Below, in pieces: positions 42,351 through 45,247 of a DNA stretch of 45,247 nucleotides. The DNA lies in NCBI GenBank assembly GCA_900317935.1, contig ONIU01000026.1:1-45247 (forward strand), read 5' to 3'. Numbering within the stretch: position 1 is the first letter of the stretch; the number at the start of each line of letters is the position of its first letter. Made by a program: the position numbers and the translations under genes. The notes beneath the pieces were generated by a model. It made no database searches. It worked only from the letters and a program-made list of their open reading frames with translations, and was not told the origin of the DNA. The stretch comes from an uncultured bacterium (GTDB lineage Bacteria; Muiribacteriota; Ozemobacteria; Ozemobacterales; Ozemobacteraceae).

Positions 42351-45008
42351 ATGTCTAATCCAGAATTGTCTGAAAACAAGGCAAATGATGCTTATATTAA
42401 AAAAGCAAAAGCAAAAAACAAACCCATACCTAAGTTCATGTCAATGACATGGCTCAGGCTTCACATGAAATCAATTATCATAGCTGTTATTGCGACTTTT
42501 GTGATTTCACTTTTCTTTATTGGATATGGAACAAGAATTGAAAGTCAAGAACGTGAAAAGCACGAATCTTCAATAAAATCAGACACAGTCAACAGAGCAA
42601 ATTCCAAGTTTGCTCTTCCAGCAAAACTTGCTGACAAAGGCAATGTACCGGCTATATTTGTATCTTATAACGCTAACAATTCTTCTTTTACAGCATCTAT
42701 AGATACTAAGACAATAAATAGAGTATTGAAGAGTACCGATGAATATGCAAAACTTAGCAAAATGCCTGAAGGATTAAAGAAATTCTATTCAACTTCTTTA
42801 AAAGAAAGTGTTATAGACAATCTTATCAAGATTAATCTTATCGACCTTTATGCAAAAGCAAACAATATGGTTTCTTTAGACACTCTTAATGCAACAGTTG
42901 ATAGCAGTATTAGAGATGAAATCAGAACCAACAGCAATGATTTCGAATATAAACTTATCACTAGTGGTTTAAGTCAAGAAGATTACAAACAGGAAAAAGT
43001 AAAACAAATGGTTTTAAGAACCGTTTACACCAATACGGTTAATTCTGTAAATCCAGCAAGTGCAACAGAAGATTACTTAAAAGCCTATTATGAAAGCCAT
43101 AAAAATTACTTCAAGAAAGATAATGAAATCAGCTTCGATTATTTGCTTGTATCACCATCTGCATTAATTGATTCCGTAAAAGTTACAGATGAACAGATTA
43201 ATACTTACTATGAAGCCAACAAAGCAACACTTTTAAGTTCTGATAGAGCTGAAGTATATCATATTTTCATCAATACCAAAGACGCTAACTACATTAATTC
43301 AATGATAGTAAGTGAAACAGACCTTCAGAATGACTACAATAAGAATATTGCAAGATTTACAGAACCAGAACAGGTAAAAGCCAGCCATATTCTTATTAAG
43401 CCTCGTGGAGAAGGCGATGATGAACAAAAATTCGAAGAAGCTAAGAAAGTAATACAAGCTTTATATGAAAAAGCCAAAAACGGAGAAGACTTTGCTAAGT
43501 TAGCAACAGAAAATTCTGAAGATCCAGGATCTGCTAAAAACGGAGGTGACTTAGGATTCTTTGGCAGAAACGCTATGGTTAAAGAATTTGAAAATGCTGC
43601 TTTTTCTGCTGAAGTTGGAGCAATTACAGAACCAGTTAGAACAACTTACGGCTATCATATCATTAAAGTTGAAGCAAAGAATCCTGAAAAAGTTAAACCT
43701 TTCAGCGAAGTAAAAGATATATTAATGCAGGAAGCAAAAGCAAAAGAAGCTTCTAATAAGGCAGAATCAACTATCAACAGTTTATATCAGAAATTGTATA
43801 GTAGTAACATTGTTAAATTTGCTGAAGCTGCAACTGCTTTTTCTAAAGGCCCCTCAAAAGGCAAGCTTCCATTATTCTTCAAAGGTGAATTAACTGACGA
43901 TTATTCTGACGCAGAAAAAGCCATATTAAAAGAAGAAATCTGTGATGGCTATGATTACATTGTTCCTGAAATCGAAGAACAGATATTCAGCTTAAAAGCA
44001 GGAGATACTTCTGAAGTTATTAAGACTCAGAATGGTTATCACCTTTTCAAACTTGTAAAATTCGATAAACCAGTGCCATTGAAGCTTACTGAAAGTCTAA
44101 AAGCAAAAATCACCGGTATTCTTTCAAATAAGGCTGCTGAAGAAGAAGCTGCTAAAATCGCTGAAAAACTGGTTAAGGAAAATCCATCAGCTTCTATAGA
44201 AGACATGGTTAAAGCCTATGGAAAAGAAGAAGGCGAAAAGAAACACAGTTACACAGACATTGCTTTTTCAGAAAGCCCTGGTTCAACTGCTAATCTATTC
44301 GAAGGTATGGGTTTGTTTTCTGATAATGGCCAGCTTTATCTGCCAGAATTCCACAAAACTCTTCTTTCTGCAATAAAAGCAAATACTCTTAACACTTATT
44401 TGCCACCATTCAAAACTCAATTCGGTTGGAACATAGTTAAAATTACTAACTACAAAAAAGATTTGTATGAACCATTTGAAAATTGCAGAGATACAATAAG
44501 AAGAATTGTTACATTCTCACCTTCAGATGATGAAATCAATAAATACTATGACGAAAACAAGAAAATGTTTGATGTTCCGGCAACAAGAACCATCAGACAA
44601 ATAATCTGCGATCAGAATACAGCTGAAAGAGTTTATGCTGAATTGCAAAAAGGTGCAGGTTTCTCAATGTTGGCAAGAACATACTCTTCTGACAGTTCTG
44701 CAGCCTTTGGTGGTTTAATGTCTCCAACAACAAGAGGACAGTATACAGCCGCACTAGACAATGAAATCTGGAATTTAAAAGTAGGCGAATATACTAAGCC
44801 AATAGAAACTCCTTATGGTTGGGTTGTAGCAATGTTGGAAAGCGAAACACCAGGAGTTGAAAGCAAATTAGATGCTAATATCACAAACAGAATTAAAAAG
44901 AATTTTGTGAATACTTACCAGCAGGAAGCCTGGAGTTATTTCATAAAAGGATTGATGAACCAGGCCTACATCGTTCGAAATCAGGATATTATTGATTTAA
45001 TAGAATGA
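42351..45008 (+). CDS. PpiD/SurA-like peptidyl-prolyl isomerase with several parvulin-like modules
   Basis: Membrane-anchored periplasmic foldase. The membrane segment is at about 41-60 ([20 protein letters not shown]). A SurA_N-like helical region (about 115-240) carries [19 protein letters not shown] complete parvulin domain spans about 341-445 ([38 protein letters not shown]). A second is reduced ([20 protein letters not shown]), and a third, degenerate one lies near 740-840 ([27 protein letters not shown]). At 885 residues it is longer than E. coli PpiD (about 620). It probably helps fold outer-membrane or pilus proteins. Confidence 0.88.
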   Translation: MSNPELSENKANDAYIKKAKAKNKPIPKFMSMTWLRLHMKSIIIAVIATFVISLFFIGYGTRIESQEREKHESSIKSDTVNRANSKFALPAKLADKGNVPAIFVSYNANNSSFTASIDTKTINRVLKSTDEYAKLSKMPEGLKKFYSTSLKESVIDNLIKINLIDLYAKANNMVSLDTLNATVDSSIRDEIRTNSNDFEYKLITSGLSQEDYKQEKVKQMVLRTVYTNTVNSVNPASATEDYLKAYYESHKNYFKKDNEISFDYLLVSPSALIDSVKVTDEQINTYYEANKATLLSSDRAEVYHIFINTKDANYINSMIVSETDLQNDYNKNIARFTEPEQVKASHILIKPRGEGDDEQKFEEAKKVIQALYEKAKNGEDFAKLATENSEDPGSAKNGGDLGFFGRNAMVKEFENAAFSAEVGAITEPVRTTYGYHIIKVEAKNPEKVKPFSEVKDILMQEAKAKEASNKAESTINSLYQKLYSSNIVKFAEAATAFSKGPSKGKLPLFFKGELTDDYSDAEKAILKEEICDGYDYIVPEIEEQIFSLKAGDTSEVIKTQNGYHLFKLVKFDKPVPLKLTESLKAKITGILSNKAAEEEAAKIAEKLVKENPSASIEDMVKAYGKEEGEKKHSYTDIAFSESPGSTANLFEGMGLFSDNGQLYLPEFHKTLLSAIKANTLNTYLPPFKTQFGWNIVKITNYKKDLYEPFENCRDTIRRIVTFSPSDDEINKYYDENKKMFDVPATRTIRQIICDQNTAERVYAELQKGAGFSMLARTYSSDSSAAFGGLMSPTTRGQYTAALDNEIWNLKVGEYTKPIETPYGWVVAMLESETPGVESKLDANITNRIKKNFVNTYQQEAWSYFIKGLMNQAYIVRNQDIIDLIE

Positions 45009-45039
45009 TTGCGTAAAGGGAAATTAGTATTTGGTTAAT

Positions 45040-45075
45040 AAAGAGGCGAGCTTTAAAAGTTCGCCTCTTTATATT
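45040..45075 (+). terminator. Terminator between the foldase and S4 genes
   Basis: AAAGAGGCGAGCTT (45040-45053) pairs with AAGTTCGCCTCTTT (45057-45070) with one G-T pair; the 3' arm ends in a short T-run (TTTATATTT). Confidence 0.75.
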
Positions 45076-45091
45076 TAAAGGAGAGTTTCTC

Positions 45092-45247
45092 ATGAGATTA
45101 GATAAATATTTGCAAGTAACTGGTCTTATAAAAAGAAGAACCTTGTCTAATGAAGCCTGCAAACTAGGACTCGTTAGTGTCAACTCTATAAAAGCAAAAC
45201 CTACAAAAGAAATAGCTGTAGGTGATATTATTGATATAAAACTAGCT
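45092..45247 (+). CDS. rqcP: S4-domain RNA-binding protein, RqcP/YabO-like (3' end cut by the window)
   Basis: The visible 52 residues, MRLDKYLQVTGLIKRRTLSN and on through GLVSVNSIKAKPTKEIAVGD, are an S4 domain very like RqcP (YabO). RqcP works with RqcH to add alanine tails to nascent chains on stalled 50S subunits. The family is about 85-90 residues, so roughly 60% is present. AAGGAGAG precedes the ATG. It could instead be an HslR-like heat-shock S4 protein, but the LIKRRTL phrase favours RqcP. Confidence 0.8.
   Translation, partial: MRLDKYLQVTGLIKRRTLSNEACKLGLVSVNSIKAKPTKEIAVGDIIDIKLA

Overview
The window is AT-rich, gene-dense bacterial chromosome. It has a complete core of a Tad (tight adherence) pilus system including an outer-membrane secretin, so the cell is probably diderm. 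Housekeeping genes (tgt, queA, obg, yqeK, rpsO, pnp, murJ, a ppiD-like foldase, an rqcP-like S4 protein) show that this is chromosome, not plasmid or phage. No rRNA, tRNA, CRISPR array, transposase or prophage gene was recognised. I cannot name the lineage. Heptanucleotide intergenic repeats recall the STRR repeats of cyanobacteria and would fit a lineage near them (for example the non-photosynthetic sister groups), but other diderm phyla are possible.

Layout. 1-3880 (minus): an LCP-family cell-wall ligase with a huge acidic N-terminus, then queA and tgt (queuosine tRNA modification), diverging from obg and yqeK (3967-5933, plus). 6154-9590: a DegT-family sugar aminotransferase facing a Wzc-like polysaccharide co-polymerase. 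9880-19343 (plus): prepilin peptidase CpaA, CpaB, secretin CpaC, CpaE, ATPase CpaF, TadB, TadC, a DUF192 protein and a lipoprotein, closed by a terminator. 19558-25154 (plus): three TadE-like pseudopilins and two TadG-like proteins. The last is a 958-residue TadG-like protein whose middle is a large foreign domain. 25232-27268 (minus): two exported proteins, one a TPR protein. 27524-32079 (plus): a cassette of a PilX-like giant, two prepilin-like proteins and a membrane TPR-like protein. 32293-34697 (minus): rpsO-pnp. 35130-45247: a TrmA/RlmD-family methyltransferase, an unknown exported protein, a PHP phosphoesterase overlapping a glycosyltransferase, murJ, an unknown membrane protein, the ppiD-like foldase and the start of an rqcP-like gene.

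How the genes work together. The Tad genes supply prepilin processing (CpaA), the outer-membrane pore (CpaC with CpaB), polar positioning (CpaE), the motor (CpaF) and the inner-membrane platform (TadB/TadC). The TadE/TadG block supplies pilin-like and surface subunits. No classical small Flp pilin is visible. The LCP protein, Wzc-like protein, DegT aminotransferase, glycosyltransferase and MurJ point to an envelope with complex glycans.

The strongest unusual signals are: (1) a domain resembling the GATase-fold proteins usually misnamed 'asparagine synthetase B', inserted cleanly into a TadG-like protein; (2) a dispersed intergenic element made of TGTGRGAC boxes separated by variable small hairpins; (3) at least six intergenic tracts built from degenerate 7-bp units; (4) a prepilin cassette with alanine at the processing site. 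All calls are from reading the sequence; no database search was run.
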